Source of the DNA: Vibrio sp. CK2-1
GTDB taxonomy: Bacteria; Pseudomonadota; Gammaproteobacteria; Enterobacterales; Vibrionaceae
Reading direction: 5' to 3'
Assembly: GCF_021726515.1 (NCBI RefSeq)
Contig: NZ_JAKKCJ010000001.1
Coordinates: 806,001-870,000, forward strand
Length of the DNA stretch: 64,000 nt
The notes beneath the pieces were generated by a model. That model worked only from the letters and a program-made list of their open reading frames with translations, ran no database searches and was not told the origin of the DNA. A program made the translations under genes and the position numbers. Numbering within the stretch: the first letter of the stretch is position 1; every line of letters begins with the position of its first letter. This document shows, piece after piece, positions 32,448-41,092 of the stretch.

Positions 32448-33848
32448 ATGACTAAATCAACAGAGCAACTTTTAAAAACTGACCGCGAGAGCATTTTTCA
32501 CTCTTCTACTCATTTGAAGCAGTACGCCGCAGGTGAGTTGCCAGGCCGTATTATTACTGGCGCGAAAGGGTTGAAAATTACCGATTCGGAAGGCATTGAA
32601 CTCCTTGATGGCTTTGCCGGATTATATTGCGTCAACATTGGCTATGGGCGTGAAGAAATGGCCGATGCTATTTATGAGCAAGCGAAGAAACTAGCGTACT
32701 ACCATACCTATGTGGGCCATACCAATGAGGCATTAATTGAGCTTTCTGACCGAATTTTAAAATGGGCTCCAGATGGCATGAGTAAAGTTTACTACGGTCT
32801 ATCAGGTAGTGATGCCAATGAAACTCAACTCAAACTGGTGTGGTATTACAACAATGCTCGAGGAAAGCCTGAGAAGAAAAAAGTCATCTCTCGTGAGCGT
32901 GGCTATCATGGCTCTAGTATTGCGTCTGGCTCCATGACAGGTTTGCCGATTTTCCATGCGCATTTTGATCTACCACTTGAACGGATTAAGCACACAATGT
33001 CGCCTTATTATTATCGCCGTGAAGTGGATAATATGAGTGAAGAAGAATTCTCTCAACTCTGTGCCGATCAACTGGAAGCGCAGATTTTAAAAGAAGATCC
33101 CGATACCGTCGCGGCAATGATTGCAGAACCAGTACTCGGAACGGGCGGCATTGTGCCACCACCAAGCGGTTATTGGCCGGCAATTCGTAAGGTGCTGGAT
33201 AAATACGACATCTTACTGATTGCTGATGAAGTGGTGTGCGGCTTTGGTCGACTAGGTGTGAACTTTGGTTCAGATTTGTATCAAATGAAGCCGGATCTTA
33301 TGACGGTCGCGAAAGGGTTAACTTCTGCGTATTTGCCTCTATCAGGTGTGATCATTGGTGATAAAGTGTGGTCTGTATTAGAAGACGGTACCGATCAATG
33401 GGGCGCGATTGGCCATGGTTATACCTACTCTGGACATCCGATGGGAGCGGCGGCTGCGTTATGTAATCTTGATATTATCGAACGTGAAGGGCTGGTGGAA
33501 AATAGCCGAGTCGTCGGGCAATACTTACAACAGCAAATGCACGCGAAATTTGTCGATCATCCTATGGTTGGTGATGCCCGTGGAGTAGGCTTGTTACATG
33601 GGCTTGAGTTCTCGTCAGATAAGTACCATCGCACCCAATTTGATCCTAGCTTAAAAGTCGGGCCACAAGTTGCGGCAGCTTGCTTGGAAAGAGGCTTAAT
33701 TGCTCGTGCCATGCCACATGGGGATATCCTAGGGTTTGCGCCCCCTCTAGTAGCAACCAAGAGTGATATTGACCAGATGGTGGATATTACTGAGCAAGCG
33801 GTTAATCAGGTGATGGAGAATCTGGTTAAACAGAAACTTTGGTACTAG
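32448..33848 (+). CDS. doeD: Diaminobutyrate transaminase of ectoine catabolism
   Basis: This 466-residue class III aminotransferase should convert 2,4-diaminobutyrate to aspartate semialdehyde. It has YYGLSGSDANETQLKL for phosphate binding, SRERGYHGSS, the DEVVCGFGR motif with the PLP-ring aspartate, and the Schiff-base lysine in TVAKGLTSAYLPL. Related enzymes also act on taurine, putrescine or beta-alanine, so the specific call rests on the neighbouring doeA, doeX and doeC. A GGAG ribosome site is present, 44 bases after doeC. A very stable terminator follows. Confidence 0.87.
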   Translation: MTKSTEQLLKTDRESIFHSSTHLKQYAAGELPGRIITGAKGLKITDSEGIELLDGFAGLYCVNIGYGREEMADAIYEQAKKLAYYHTYVGHTNEALIELSDRILKWAPDGMSKVYYGLSGSDANETQLKLVWYYNNARGKPEKKKVISRERGYHGSSIASGSMTGLPIFHAHFDLPLERIKHTMSPYYYRREVDNMSEEEFSQLCADQLEAQILKEDPDTVAAMIAEPVLGTGGIVPPPSGYWPAIRKVLDKYDILLIADEVVCGFGRLGVNFGSDLYQMKPDLMTVAKGLTSAYLPLSGVIIGDKVWSVLEDGTDQWGAIGHGYTYSGHPMGAAAALCNLDIIEREGLVENSRVVGQYLQQQMHAKFVDHPMVGDARGVGLLHGLEFSSDKYHRTQFDPSLKVGPQVAAACLERGLIARAMPHGDILGFAPPLVATKSDIDQMVDITEQAVNQVMENLVKQKLWY

Positions 33849-33880
33849 TGCCGAGCGGCTAGATTGATAAAACGCAGTTG

Positions 33881-33955
33881 AAAATAAAGCATTTCTTTCC
33901 ACCCATTTGTTATGTGGATAAATGGGTGTGGGAAGAAATGCTTTTATTTTTTCAT
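33881..33955 (+). terminator. Long-stem terminator of the doe genes
   Basis: The sequence from AAAGCATTTCTT through CCCATTT pairs with AAATGGG through AAGAAATGCTTT, a stem of about 24 bp with small mismatches, followed by TATTTTTTC. On the minus strand it can also terminate incoming transcription, but the MscS gene there ends before it. Confidence 0.85.
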
Positions 33956-33977
33956 TTTTATATGTGTGGGCAAGAAC

Positions 33978-35135
33978 TTACTTCATCTTAATCGAAAATT
34001 TAGGTTTTTCTTGATCAGGATGATTAGTACTTTCTGTGCTGTTTTGTGACTCTTCTGGGCTAGGGTAGTTTAAATGAGTTTGCATATGCAGCGCTTGTGC
34101 AGGAAGAGCAACATCAGCACCGTGTTTATGGACAATATCTAAAGCTTTTAAGAGCACATCTTGTTTCACTTCATGGAAGCGTACCCAAGCAACCGTTTTG
34201 GTTAGCGCGTAGATAAAGAAGTTGAGTGAGGAATCTCCAAAAGTATCAAAATTCACAATGACAGTTTGGCGTTCATCAATGCCAGGGTGATTGGTGACCA
34301 TCTCACGAACTTCTTCAATAATTTCATTTACCTTATTGGCATCCTGGTAACGTAACCCAATCGTTTCGTAGATTTGTCGATTGAGCATGCGAGAAGGGTT
34401 TTCAACCACGATATTGCTAAAAATAGCATTAGGAACATAAAGCGGACGTCGGTCGAAAGTGCGAATTACTGTCATTCTCCAACCAATCTTTTCAACCGTG
34501 CCTTCAATACTTCTGTCTGGAGAACGGATCCAATCATTAACTTTGAATGGTCTATCTAGGTAGATCATCATGCCGCCAAAGAAATTAGAGAGTAAATCTT
34601 TAGCAGCAAGACCTGCGATTAAACCACCGACACCACCAAAGGTAAGCAAACCAGAAAGACTTAAGCCTAAGGTTTGCAATATCGTCATCGCACCAATAAT
34701 GAAGATGATAATACGAACTACTTTGGATAAGGCTTGAACCGTCGTTTCATCACGTTTGTTGCTTTCTAAAATGACATCTTCGGAATAGCGGACGAGACGG
34801 AATAGCGTCCAGACTACTAAACTGATTCCGAGTAGCCCTTGTATGGTGTAAAGCCAAGAAATAGAACGATCAAATAGGTCTTCAAGTAAAACACTGATGC
34901 CCATTAACATTGGCCAGCACCAAATAAGCGTACTGATTGGTGCTTGAACAGAGTGAATAAGGACATCGTCCCATTGTAGGGAAGTCTTTTCGGCTATTTT
35001 CATTAAGCGCGCGTAGATAAAGCGCCAGATTAACCACACAAAAAAGCTAAAAACGGCAATAGTCAGTAGATCGGTTGCCCAATTGTATGAGTGGTTAGCT
35101 AGAAAGGTATTAAAATGTTCATAAAATGCTTTCAA
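33978..35135 (-). CDS. MscS family mechanosensitive channel (YnaI/YbdG-type)
   Basis: This 385-residue inner-membrane protein has about five transmembrane helices and a C-terminal cytoplasmic beta domain. The pore helix region is LLTFGGVGGLIAGLAAKDLLSNFFGGMMIYLDRPFKVNDWI, visible as GGVGGLIAGLAAKDLL and DRPFKVNDWI, followed by GTVEKIGWRMTVIRTFD and YVPNAIFS. Such channels release solutes on osmotic downshock. The start codon is TTG 35135, preceded by AGGGAA. No ATG lies near enough to be an alternative. The charged tail (residues about 355-385) is rich in Ser, Glu and Asn. It is oriented away from ktrA, with a 319-bp gap that should hold both promoters. Confidence 0.92.
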   Translation of the reverse strand: MKAFYEHFNTFLANHSYNWATDLLTIAVFSFFVWLIWRFIYARLMKIAEKTSLQWDDVLIHSVQAPISTLIWCWPMLMGISVLLEDLFDRSISWLYTIQGLLGISLVVWTLFRLVRYSEDVILESNKRDETTVQALSKVVRIIIFIIGAMTILQTLGLSLSGLLTFGGVGGLIAGLAAKDLLSNFFGGMMIYLDRPFKVNDWIRSPDRSIEGTVEKIGWRMTVIRTFDRRPLYVPNAIFSNIVVENPSRMLNRQIYETIGLRYQDANKVNEIIEEVREMVTNHPGIDERQTVIVNFDTFGDSSLNFFIYALTKTVAWVRFHEVKQDVLLKALDIVHKHGADVALPAQALHMQTHLNYPSPEESQNSTESTNHPDQEKPKFSIKMK

Positions 35136-35454
35136 ACGGATTCCCTGCCAAACGAGTGTGTTTCACTATGCTTACGCTACCAAAAATCCCAGTTTATTCC
35201 TACTCTTATCATTAAGCTATCGTATGGATTTTCTTGAATGATGATGCTTGGTTTATGCTAGTTTGAGTAATTAGATCAAATTATAAACATTTTAGTGATG
35301 GAGAGTTAAAAAAGCCGTTAAGATGCAGCAAGGTTTTGATTTTTGATTAATAATAAGTTGGTGTTTAAAGAAATAGTTGGTAGGGTTTGTCGATCTTTTT
35401 CATTATTTCTCTACTGTACAGAACGTTCAGTGATTTGAAAGGCTATATCAGAGT

Positions 35455-36117
35455 ATGAAATCTTCAATTAAACAGTTTGCAGTTATCGGATTAGGACGTT
35501 TTGGACGTTCAGTATGTGAAGAGTTATGTAGTGCCGGTGCGGAAGTACTTGCTATTGATGTTAATGAAGAAAGAGTGAAGGGTGTCTCCTCTATCGCGAC
35601 TAATGCGATTGTGGCCAACTGTACGAATGAAGAAACCGCTCAAGAATTAAAGCTTGAAGAATATGACATGGTAATGGTGGCGATTGGTTCAGATGTAAAT
35701 GCCAGTATCTTAACGACTCTAGTGGTTAAAGAATTAGGTGCGAAAAATGTCTGGGTGAAAGCTAACGATAAATTCCACGCTAAAATCTTACAGAAAATTG
35801 GTGCTGATCATGTGATTTTACCTGAGAGAGACATGGGGATCCGCGTTGCTCGCAAAATGCTAGATCGCCGTGTGTTTGATTTCCATGATATCGGTAGTGG
35901 CTTAGCTATCAGTGAAATCGTTATTGCGCTTAAAAATATGGGTAAGAAATTGGGTGATTTATCCTTATGCAAAGACCCTGATATGAAGGTGCTTGCGATT
36001 AAACGCGGGCCTGAAATTATTGATTCACCAGAATATGATACCACCCTTGAAATGGGCGATATTTTATTCATTGTAGGGCCGCAAGATATCATGGCTCATA
36101 AAATGAAATCGATGTAA
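35455..36117 (+). CDS. ktrA: K+ uptake regulatory subunit
   Basis: KtrA is the cytosolic ring subunit that gates KtrB in response to nucleotides. The 220-residue length equals that of V. alginolyticus KtrA. The N-terminal RCK/TrkA-N domain has the Rossmann motif VIGLGRFGRSV (residues about 11-21) and the acidic residue ending strand 2 (AIDVNEERV). A TrkA-C domain follows (about 140-220). It precedes ktrB by ten bases and should form the Na+-dependent KtrAB system used in osmotic adjustment. The 319-bp upstream gap contains no gene I can support. Confidence 0.95.
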   Translation: MKSSIKQFAVIGLGRFGRSVCEELCSAGAEVLAIDVNEERVKGVSSIATNAIVANCTNEETAQELKLEEYDMVMVAIGSDVNASILTTLVVKELGAKNVWVKANDKFHAKILQKIGADHVILPERDMGIRVARKMLDRRVFDFHDIGSGLAISEIVIALKNMGKKLGDLSLCKDPDMKVLAIKRGPEIIDSPEYDTTLEMGDILFIVGPQDIMAHKMKSM

Positions 36118-36127
36118 TAGGCTAACC

Positions 36128-37495
36128 ATGAAGTTATTAGAAACTAGAGGTTCAGTCTTTACCATTAAACAAGATGGTGAGAAAAAAGGTTGGTCTGAAC
36201 CTAAAATAATATTAGGTAGCTTTCTTTCTATCTTAATTCCTGCGGCAGTATTACTGACTCTTCCTGTTTTTTCTGTGTCTGGTTTGTCATTTACCGATGC
36301 GCTCTTTACGGCAACGTCTGCGATTAGTGTGACAGGCCTTGGAGTAGTTGATACCGGACAGCACTTTACCATTGAAGGCCAAATATTATTGATGCTACTG
36401 ATGCAGATCGGTGGTCTCGGTCAAATGACGTTATCGGCCGTTCTTCTTTATATCTTTGGTGTTCGTTTGAGCTTAAAACAGCAAGCGGTAGCGAAAGAAG
36501 CTTTAGGTCAAAGTAAACATGTTAACCTGAAGAAGTTGGTCACTAAGATTATTATCTTCGCTTGTATTGCAGAACTTATTGGTATGGTGATTCTAGCCTT
36601 TACTTGGGTACCTGAGATGGGCTGGGGGAAAGGGTTGTATTATTCCTTGTTCCATTCGGTTTCAGCTTTTAATAATGCCGGTTTCTCTCTATTTTCTGAC
36701 AGCATTATGGGTTACGTAGCAGACCCTGCGATCACTTTTCCTCTTGCCGGTTTATTTATCATTGGTGGTATTGGTTTTACCGTTATTACTGATGTGAGTG
36801 CCAATTGGCGTCGTGGGTTTCGTGGTTTTAATCTACATACCAAAATCATGTTAACCGCTACTCCTATTTTATTACTATTTGGCACCATTATGTTTTGGCT
36901 GTTGGAGCGTAATAACCTTGCAACAATGGGGAATTTAACAGAAGGTGGCCAATGGTTAGCCGCCTTTTTCCAATCGGCAACCGCACGTACTGCTGGCTTT
37001 AATAGTATTGATATATCACAGTTAACTGAGCCAGCTTTGCTTATCATGATTATTTTAATGCTGATTGGTGCCGGTTCAGCATCAACTGGTGGTGGTATTA
37101 AAGTGTCTACGTTCGTGGTGGCGATTGTTGCGACGTGGGCGTTTTTAAAGCAAAAGCAACATGCGGTTTTATTCCGTAGAACAGTCAGTTGGCCTAAAGT
37201 GACCCGCGCATTAGCGATCATCGTAGTCAGCGGCATTATACTAACGGGATCTATGTTCCTGTTAATGCTTACGGAAAAAGCCAGTTTTGACAAAGTGATG
37301 TTTGAAACTATTTCAGCATTTGCGACGGTAGGGGTTTCGGCCGGATTAACCGCCGAGTTATCAGAGCCCGGCAAATATATCATGGTAGTGATCATGATTA
37401 TTGGCCGTATTGGCCCTTTGACTTTGGCGTATATGCTAGCGAAACCGAAGCCAACTTTATTGAAATATCCAGAAGATAACGTTCTTACTGGCTAA
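36128..37495 (+). CDS. ktrB: Na+-dependent K+ uptake channel subunit
   Basis: KtrB forms the K+ path in the inner membrane. It has 455 residues, the Vibrio length, and four M1-P-M2 repeats. Each repeat keeps a selectivity-filter glycine: SVTGLGVVD, SAFNNAGFSLF, TARTAGFNSID and ATVGVSAGLT. The intramembrane loop rich in Gly, Ala and Ser between the third pore pair (GAGSASTGGGIKVST) is also recognisable. Its partner is ktrA upstream. A weak hairpin at 37557-37581 follows and may help end the transcript. Confidence 0.95.
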   Translation: MKLLETRGSVFTIKQDGEKKGWSEPKIILGSFLSILIPAAVLLTLPVFSVSGLSFTDALFTATSAISVTGLGVVDTGQHFTIEGQILLMLLMQIGGLGQMTLSAVLLYIFGVRLSLKQQAVAKEALGQSKHVNLKKLVTKIIIFACIAELIGMVILAFTWVPEMGWGKGLYYSLFHSVSAFNNAGFSLFSDSIMGYVADPAITFPLAGLFIIGGIGFTVITDVSANWRRGFRGFNLHTKIMLTATPILLLFGTIMFWLLERNNLATMGNLTEGGQWLAAFFQSATARTAGFNSIDISQLTEPALLIMIILMLIGAGSASTGGGIKVSTFVVAIVATWAFLKQKQHAVLFRRTVSWPKVTRALAIIVVSGIILTGSMFLLMLTEKASFDKVMFETISAFATVGVSAGLTAELSEPGKYIMVVIMIIGRIGPLTLAYMLAKPKPTLLKYPEDNVLTG

Positions 37496-37556
37496 TGGAT
37501 TGAATATTTAGACCACTTCCTTATAGGATTTGGAATTAATTTGAAATGATGTGTTA

Positions 37557-37581
37557 AAGCGAGTCAATAGAATGCTCGCTT
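37557..37581 (+). terminator. Weak hairpin after ktrB
   Basis: The arms AAGCGAG (37557-37563) and CTCGCTT (37575-37581) pair but only mixed bases follow, so this is at most an inefficient terminator upstream of the YccF gene. Confidence 0.4.
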
Positions 37582-37605
37582 CAACGTATAAATAACGAGG
37601 TTTAC

Positions 37606-38004
37606 ATGCGCACGATTGGTAATATTTTATGGTTTCTACTGGGTGGCGTATTCATGGGTCTGTTTTGGTGGTTAGCTGGCCTGATTTGTATTTTAACGAT
37701 TATCTGCATTCCTTGGGCTAAATCGTGCTTTATCATCGGAACCTTTACTTTCTTTCCATTTGGTAAAGAAGCCGTTAAGCGAAATGAACTAACCTTCAAA
37801 GAAGATATTGGTACTGGCTTTTTAGGAATGCTTGGTAATGTCGTGTGGTTTGTTTTTGCTGGTATTTGGCTGGCACTAGGTCACTTAGCTTCAGCATTAG
37901 CTTGTTTCGTAACAATTATCGGTATTCCGTTTGGTATTCAACACATCAAATTAGCGGTTATTTCATTGGCACCAATTGGCCAAACGATCGTTAAGAAATA
38001 CTAA
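37606..38004 (+). CDS. yccF: YccF domain inner membrane protein
   Basis: This 132-residue protein contains two copies of the YccF domain. FLLGGVFMGLFWWLAGLICIL with IPWAKSCF forms the first, and WFVFAGIWLALGHLASALACFVTIIGIPFGIQ the second (shown here in fragments WFVFAGIWLALGH and TIIGIPFG). Four hydrophobic segments are visible. The family is conserved in many bacteria but its biochemical role is not established. It starts at ATG 37606 with GAGG upstream and ends 20 bases before the OsmC-like gene, so the two may be co-transcribed. Confidence 0.88.
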   Translation: MRTIGNILWFLLGGVFMGLFWWLAGLICILTIICIPWAKSCFIIGTFTFFPFGKEAVKRNELTFKEDIGTGFLGMLGNVVWFVFAGIWLALGHLASALACFVTIIGIPFGIQHIKLAVISLAPIGQTIVKKY

Positions 38005-38024
38005 AGTTATTAAAAGAGAACAAT

Positions 38025-38423
38025 ATGCAAGCACAAGTAAAATGGGTTGATGGTTTTCAGTTTATTGGTGAATCACAGTCTGGTCACTCTGTTGTGATGG
38101 ATGGTAATGGCGGTAAAACGGCACCAAGTCCAATGGAAATGGTATTGATGGCGGCGGGTGGTTGTAGCTCAGTTGATGTAGTTGATAGTCTAAAAAGTGC
38201 AGGACAAAATATTAAAACCTGTGTTGCTAAGTTAACTGGCGAGCGTCGAGAAACTGCACCGAAAGTATTTACCGAGATTAACATTCACTTTGAATTAACC
38301 GGTGAACAATTAGATGAAGAACTAGTCGAAAAAGCCGTTTCGGAATCGCTAGAGAAATATTGTTCAGTTTGTTTAATGCTCGGGGCGGGTGTTACGATGA
38401 CGCATAGTTGGTCAATTATTTAA
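38025..38423 (+). CDS. OsmC family protein (YhfA-like)
   Basis: This 132-residue cytosolic protein has the OsmC fold. It shows the two conserved cysteines of the family: GGCSSVDVVD on the central helix (residues about 46-55) and KYCSVCLMLG near the C terminus. Classical OsmC members reduce organic hydroperoxides. The YhfA subgroup, which it resembles by its short length and MEMVLMAAGGCS motif, has no proven substrate. The active-site cysteine pair is intact. Confidence 0.87.
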   Translation: MQAQVKWVDGFQFIGESQSGHSVVMDGNGGKTAPSPMEMVLMAAGGCSSVDVVDSLKSAGQNIKTCVAKLTGERRETAPKVFTEINIHFELTGEQLDEELVEKAVSESLEKYCSVCLMLGAGVTMTHSWSII

Positions 38424-38544
38424 GAGCTTTTATTTAAGAGCCTTGTTTGGAAACAGTAAAAATTTTCTAATTTAGTTGATTTTACTAGATAAGTTTACTT
38501 AACTATCTGATAATAATGCTTTATTGATTTTTTGGAGATGAGTC

Positions 38545-38706
38545 ATGGATAATAAATTAGTTGCAATTATTTTAGCGGTATTACTTCCACCTGTAGCTGT
38601 ATTTTTAAAGTGTGGTGTAGGTAAAGATCTACTGATTAACGTAGTATTGTGTTTCTTGTTCTTCTTCCCTGCGATGATTCACGCTTTATGGCTTGTGACT
38701 AAGTAG
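38545..38706 (+). CDS. Pmp3/YqaE family small membrane protein
   Basis: This 53-residue gene is easy to miss. It encodes MDNKLVAIILAVLLPPVAVF followed by LKCGVGKDLLINVVLC and FFPAMIHALWLV, the two-helix hydrophobic pattern of the Pmp3 (UPF0057) family with its LPP and CG motifs. Members protect membrane potential under salt or cold stress in yeast and plants; the bacterial role is unclear. GGAG lies at 38534-38537 ahead of ATG 38545. It sits near ktrAB and an OsmC-like gene, consistent with an osmotic-stress setting. A terminator follows at 38733. Confidence 0.9.
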   Translation: MDNKLVAIILAVLLPPVAVFLKCGVGKDLLINVVLCFLFFFPAMIHALWLVTK

Positions 38707-38732
38707 TAGACTTACTCTCTTGTCGTAATTCA

Positions 38733-38766
38733 AACGCCTCATGCTTATGTATGGGGCGTTTTAGTT
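38733..38766 (+). terminator. Terminator after the Pmp3-like gene
   Basis: The arms AACGCCTCAT (38733-38742) and ATGGGGCGTT (38751-38760) pair with one G-T wobble and are followed by TTAGTTTT. Confidence 0.75.
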
Positions 38767-38861
38767 TTCGTTATCAACCTTTCACCATTAACCTTTCTCC
38801 ATCAATCTAAGCAGAACATGATAGAATTTGTGTTAATAAAAATGCCATTTAGGATACCGAG

Positions 38862-39575
38862 TTGTCGATGCAGTATGTGAAGATTAAAGATGCCGTTGTA
38901 GAGCAAATAGAATCTGGCTTACTAATGCCCAAGCAAAAGTTGCCATCAGAGCGCCAATTAGCCGAATCTTTTGATACGACTAGGGTGACATTAAGAGAGG
39001 CATTATCTTTACTGGAGTCAGAAGGTAAAGTGTATCGAGAGGACCGACGTGGTTGGTTTATCTCTCCAGAGCCCTTGATATACGACCCTAGTCAATCGGC
39101 AGGCTTTACTGAAATGGCACTCGCCCAGCAACGTAAACCGGAAACAAAACTGATTGCCGCGAAATCCATGCTGGCTAACAAGCAAGCTTCGAAGCAACTA
39201 GATCTTAAGCCTTTTAGCAATGTTTACTGCATTAATCGAGTGCGTTGTTTAGATGATCGCCCTGTGGCTTTTGTGACTACTTATGCCCATCCTGATTTGT
39301 TTCCTAATCTACTTGAGCATGACTTAAATGCTTCTCTTATTGATGTATATCGTCAGCACTACCATCAAGAGTATCAAGCAATTCGCTACCGTATTACCGC
39401 GTCTTCTTTAATGGGGCAAACTGCTCAGGCTTTACGTGCCACTTCGGGTAGTCCAGCAACGCTTGTTGAAAAAATGCGTTATAACCAAGATGGAATATTG
39501 CTTGATTGTGCGTTTGAATTTTGGCGTCATGATGCGTTGTGTATTGAGTCTGTGGCCGATTTTAATATTGAATAA
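38862..39575 (+). CDS. GntR family regulator with UTRA domain
   Basis: This 237-residue regulator has an N-terminal GntR winged helix (KLPSERQLAESFDTTRVTLREALSLLESEGKVYREDRRGWFI in pieces, residues about 27-70) and a C-terminal UTRA effector domain (VYCINRVRCLDDRPVAF through AFEFWRHDA). AGGA at 38851-38854 fits the TTG at 38862 better than the ATG at 38868, so the TTG start is preferred. It lies just upstream of a Nudix hydrolase gene with a 25-base gap and may regulate it. The effector is unknown; phosphonate and sugar-phosphate regulators share this architecture. Confidence 0.88.
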   Translation: MSMQYVKIKDAVVEQIESGLLMPKQKLPSERQLAESFDTTRVTLREALSLLESEGKVYREDRRGWFISPEPLIYDPSQSAGFTEMALAQQRKPETKLIAAKSMLANKQASKQLDLKPFSNVYCINRVRCLDDRPVAFVTTYAHPDLFPNLLEHDLNASLIDVYRQHYHQEYQAIRYRITASSLMGQTAQALRATSGSPATLVEKMRYNQDGILLDCAFEFWRHDALCIESVADFNIE

Positions 39576-39600
39576 CCGTTTTAAAGAGAATAAAGAGTTA

Positions 39601-40134
39601 ATGAAATTACTACGCAGTACCGTGCACCCAGATGTGCAAAAGTTAGAATCTAAATCGATTATTCAACGCTTAGCAACACGTGCGATTGCCATGAAAGGTG
39701 AGAATATTCTTCTACTTTATACCGAGCGCTACCACGACTACAGCTTGCCTGGTGGAGGATTGGACTCTGGTGAAGACAAAGTAGAGGGCATGATCCGCGA
39801 GTTACAAGAAGAAACGGGTGCGCAGAATATTCGTAATATTGAAGCGTTCGGTTGTTATGAAGAATTTCGTCCATGGTACAAAGATGATGCCAATGTGATG
39901 CACATGCTGTCTTATTGTTATACCTGCGAAGTTGATGAAATGTTAGGTGAAACCAGTTTTGAATCACATGAAATCAATAATGGTATGAAGCCTGTGTGGA
40001 TTAACATTCAACAAGCGATAGAGCACAACTTAAAAACCATTGAATTAAGTGATAAAAAAGGCATGTCGATTGAACGAGAAACCTTTCTCCTACAGTTGAT
40101 AGCCGACCAGTGTTTAGAAAGTGCTCATAACTAG
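39601..40134 (+). CDS. Nudix hydrolase
   Basis: This 177-residue protein contains a complete Nudix box, GGLDSGE followed by seven residues and REL-x-EETGA (residues about 51-72), which binds Mg2+ and hydrolyses nucleoside diphosphate derivatives. The N terminus has a short extra segment (TVHPDVQKLESKSIIQRLATRAIAM) typical of the DNA mismatch/ADP-ribose group, but substrate cannot be inferred. ATG 39601 has AAAGAG upstream. The frame is open further left to 39436 inside the GntR gene, which I treat as a coincidence. Confidence 0.9.
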   Translation: MKLLRSTVHPDVQKLESKSIIQRLATRAIAMKGENILLLYTERYHDYSLPGGGLDSGEDKVEGMIRELQEETGAQNIRNIEAFGCYEEFRPWYKDDANVMHMLSYCYTCEVDEMLGETSFESHEINNGMKPVWINIQQAIEHNLKTIELSDKKGMSIERETFLLQLIADQCLESAHN

Positions 40135-40238
40135 AATCTTGCCTCTATCCCTTATTTATGTGTGGGATAAAGCTATAATTTCGTTGTAATTATGTTAAGG
40201 TTTGACGGTGAAAAATGATAATATAATAGGACGAAATT

Positions 40239-41087
40239 ATGAAGTGGTTATGGATTGTACTGGTATCGTTATTGTCATTTCAGACGCTAGCAGATGAACC
40301 GCAAAAATACTCGGAAACGGAGATGCTCGATCGTCCTTTGATGGAACGCTATATCCTCGATGAATTGAAATCACTGCGGACCGAGCAGCAAGATCTAGAG
40401 CGTCGCTTGACGGTACAAATTACCGACCGAGAATTGGCTGTCGCAGATAAATCGCTCAACTATTCCAATATTACCGTGACTTACTTTTTCTACATCATCG
40501 CCGGTGTCGCTTCTTTGGTGGCACTAGTCGGTTGGCAGTCTTTGAAAGAGATTAAGCACAACACCAAAGAAATGGCCGATAAGCGCCTTAATGAAATCAC
40601 CATGTCTTATGAGAAAAAGTTTAGCGCCTTAGAGCGAGACTTAAAACGTAAGACGCGGATCATTACAGAAAACAACCGCGAAATTGAAATTATCAATGAA
40701 GTACATAACTTGTGGCTTCGTGCGCAGAGTGCTCAGACTCCAGAGCAAAAAATTGAAACTTATGATGAGATTTTAAAAATTCGCCCGGGGGATCTAGAAG
40801 CATTAACCCATAAAGCCGATTCAGCAATGGAAATCAATGAATACCATTGGGCGTTGAGCATTTGTAATCGAGTACTCGAAGTGGATGATAGTAATGCGCA
40901 TGCTTTATACCAGCGTGCTTGTGCTTACTCTCGACTAGGTGCGGAAGAGCAAGCGATTAATGATCTTGTCCTAGCGATTGAATCGAGCGCTTCACTTCGA
41001 GAACTCGCCTCTGATGAGCCAGATTTTGAAATGCTAAGAGGTAATCCTCGTTTCGAAACCCTTATTGATACTAATGAGCATTCTTAA
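40239..41087 (+). CDS. Exported/membrane TPR protein
   Basis: This 282-residue protein has an N-terminal signal sequence (residues 1-18, ending QTLA). It then has a charged helix with RTEQQDLERRL, a second hydrophobic segment at about 82-103 (YFFYIIAGVASLVALVGW), a predicted coiled coil (about 105-155, rich in Lys, Glu and Arg), and two to three tetratricopeptide repeats (about 160-260: YDEILKIRPGDLEAL, ALSICNRVLEVDDSNAHALYQRA). It resembles TPR scaffolds that organise envelope complexes, but I do not recognise a named family. It ends five bases before azlC, though functional linkage is not evident. Confidence 0.7.
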   Translation: MKWLWIVLVSLLSFQTLADEPQKYSETEMLDRPLMERYILDELKSLRTEQQDLERRLTVQITDRELAVADKSLNYSNITVTYFFYIIAGVASLVALVGWQSLKEIKHNTKEMADKRLNEITMSYEKKFSALERDLKRKTRIITENNREIEIINEVHNLWLRAQSAQTPEQKIETYDEILKIRPGDLEALTHKADSAMEINEYHWALSICNRVLEVDDSNAHALYQRACAYSRLGAEEQAINDLVLAIESSASLRELASDEPDFEMLRGNPRFETLIDTNEHS

Positions 41088-41092
41088 TATTT

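Noticed and set aside
35414..35430. CTG-N-CAG element upstream of ktrA, considered as a LexA box
   Set aside because: The spacer is 11 bases rather than the 10 of the LexA consensus, and no SOS gene follows.
36712..37395. 227-codon minus-strand frame within ktrB
   Set aside because: It is the antisense of a highly conserved channel gene and has a composition rich in Asn, Ile and Thr from codon complementarity.
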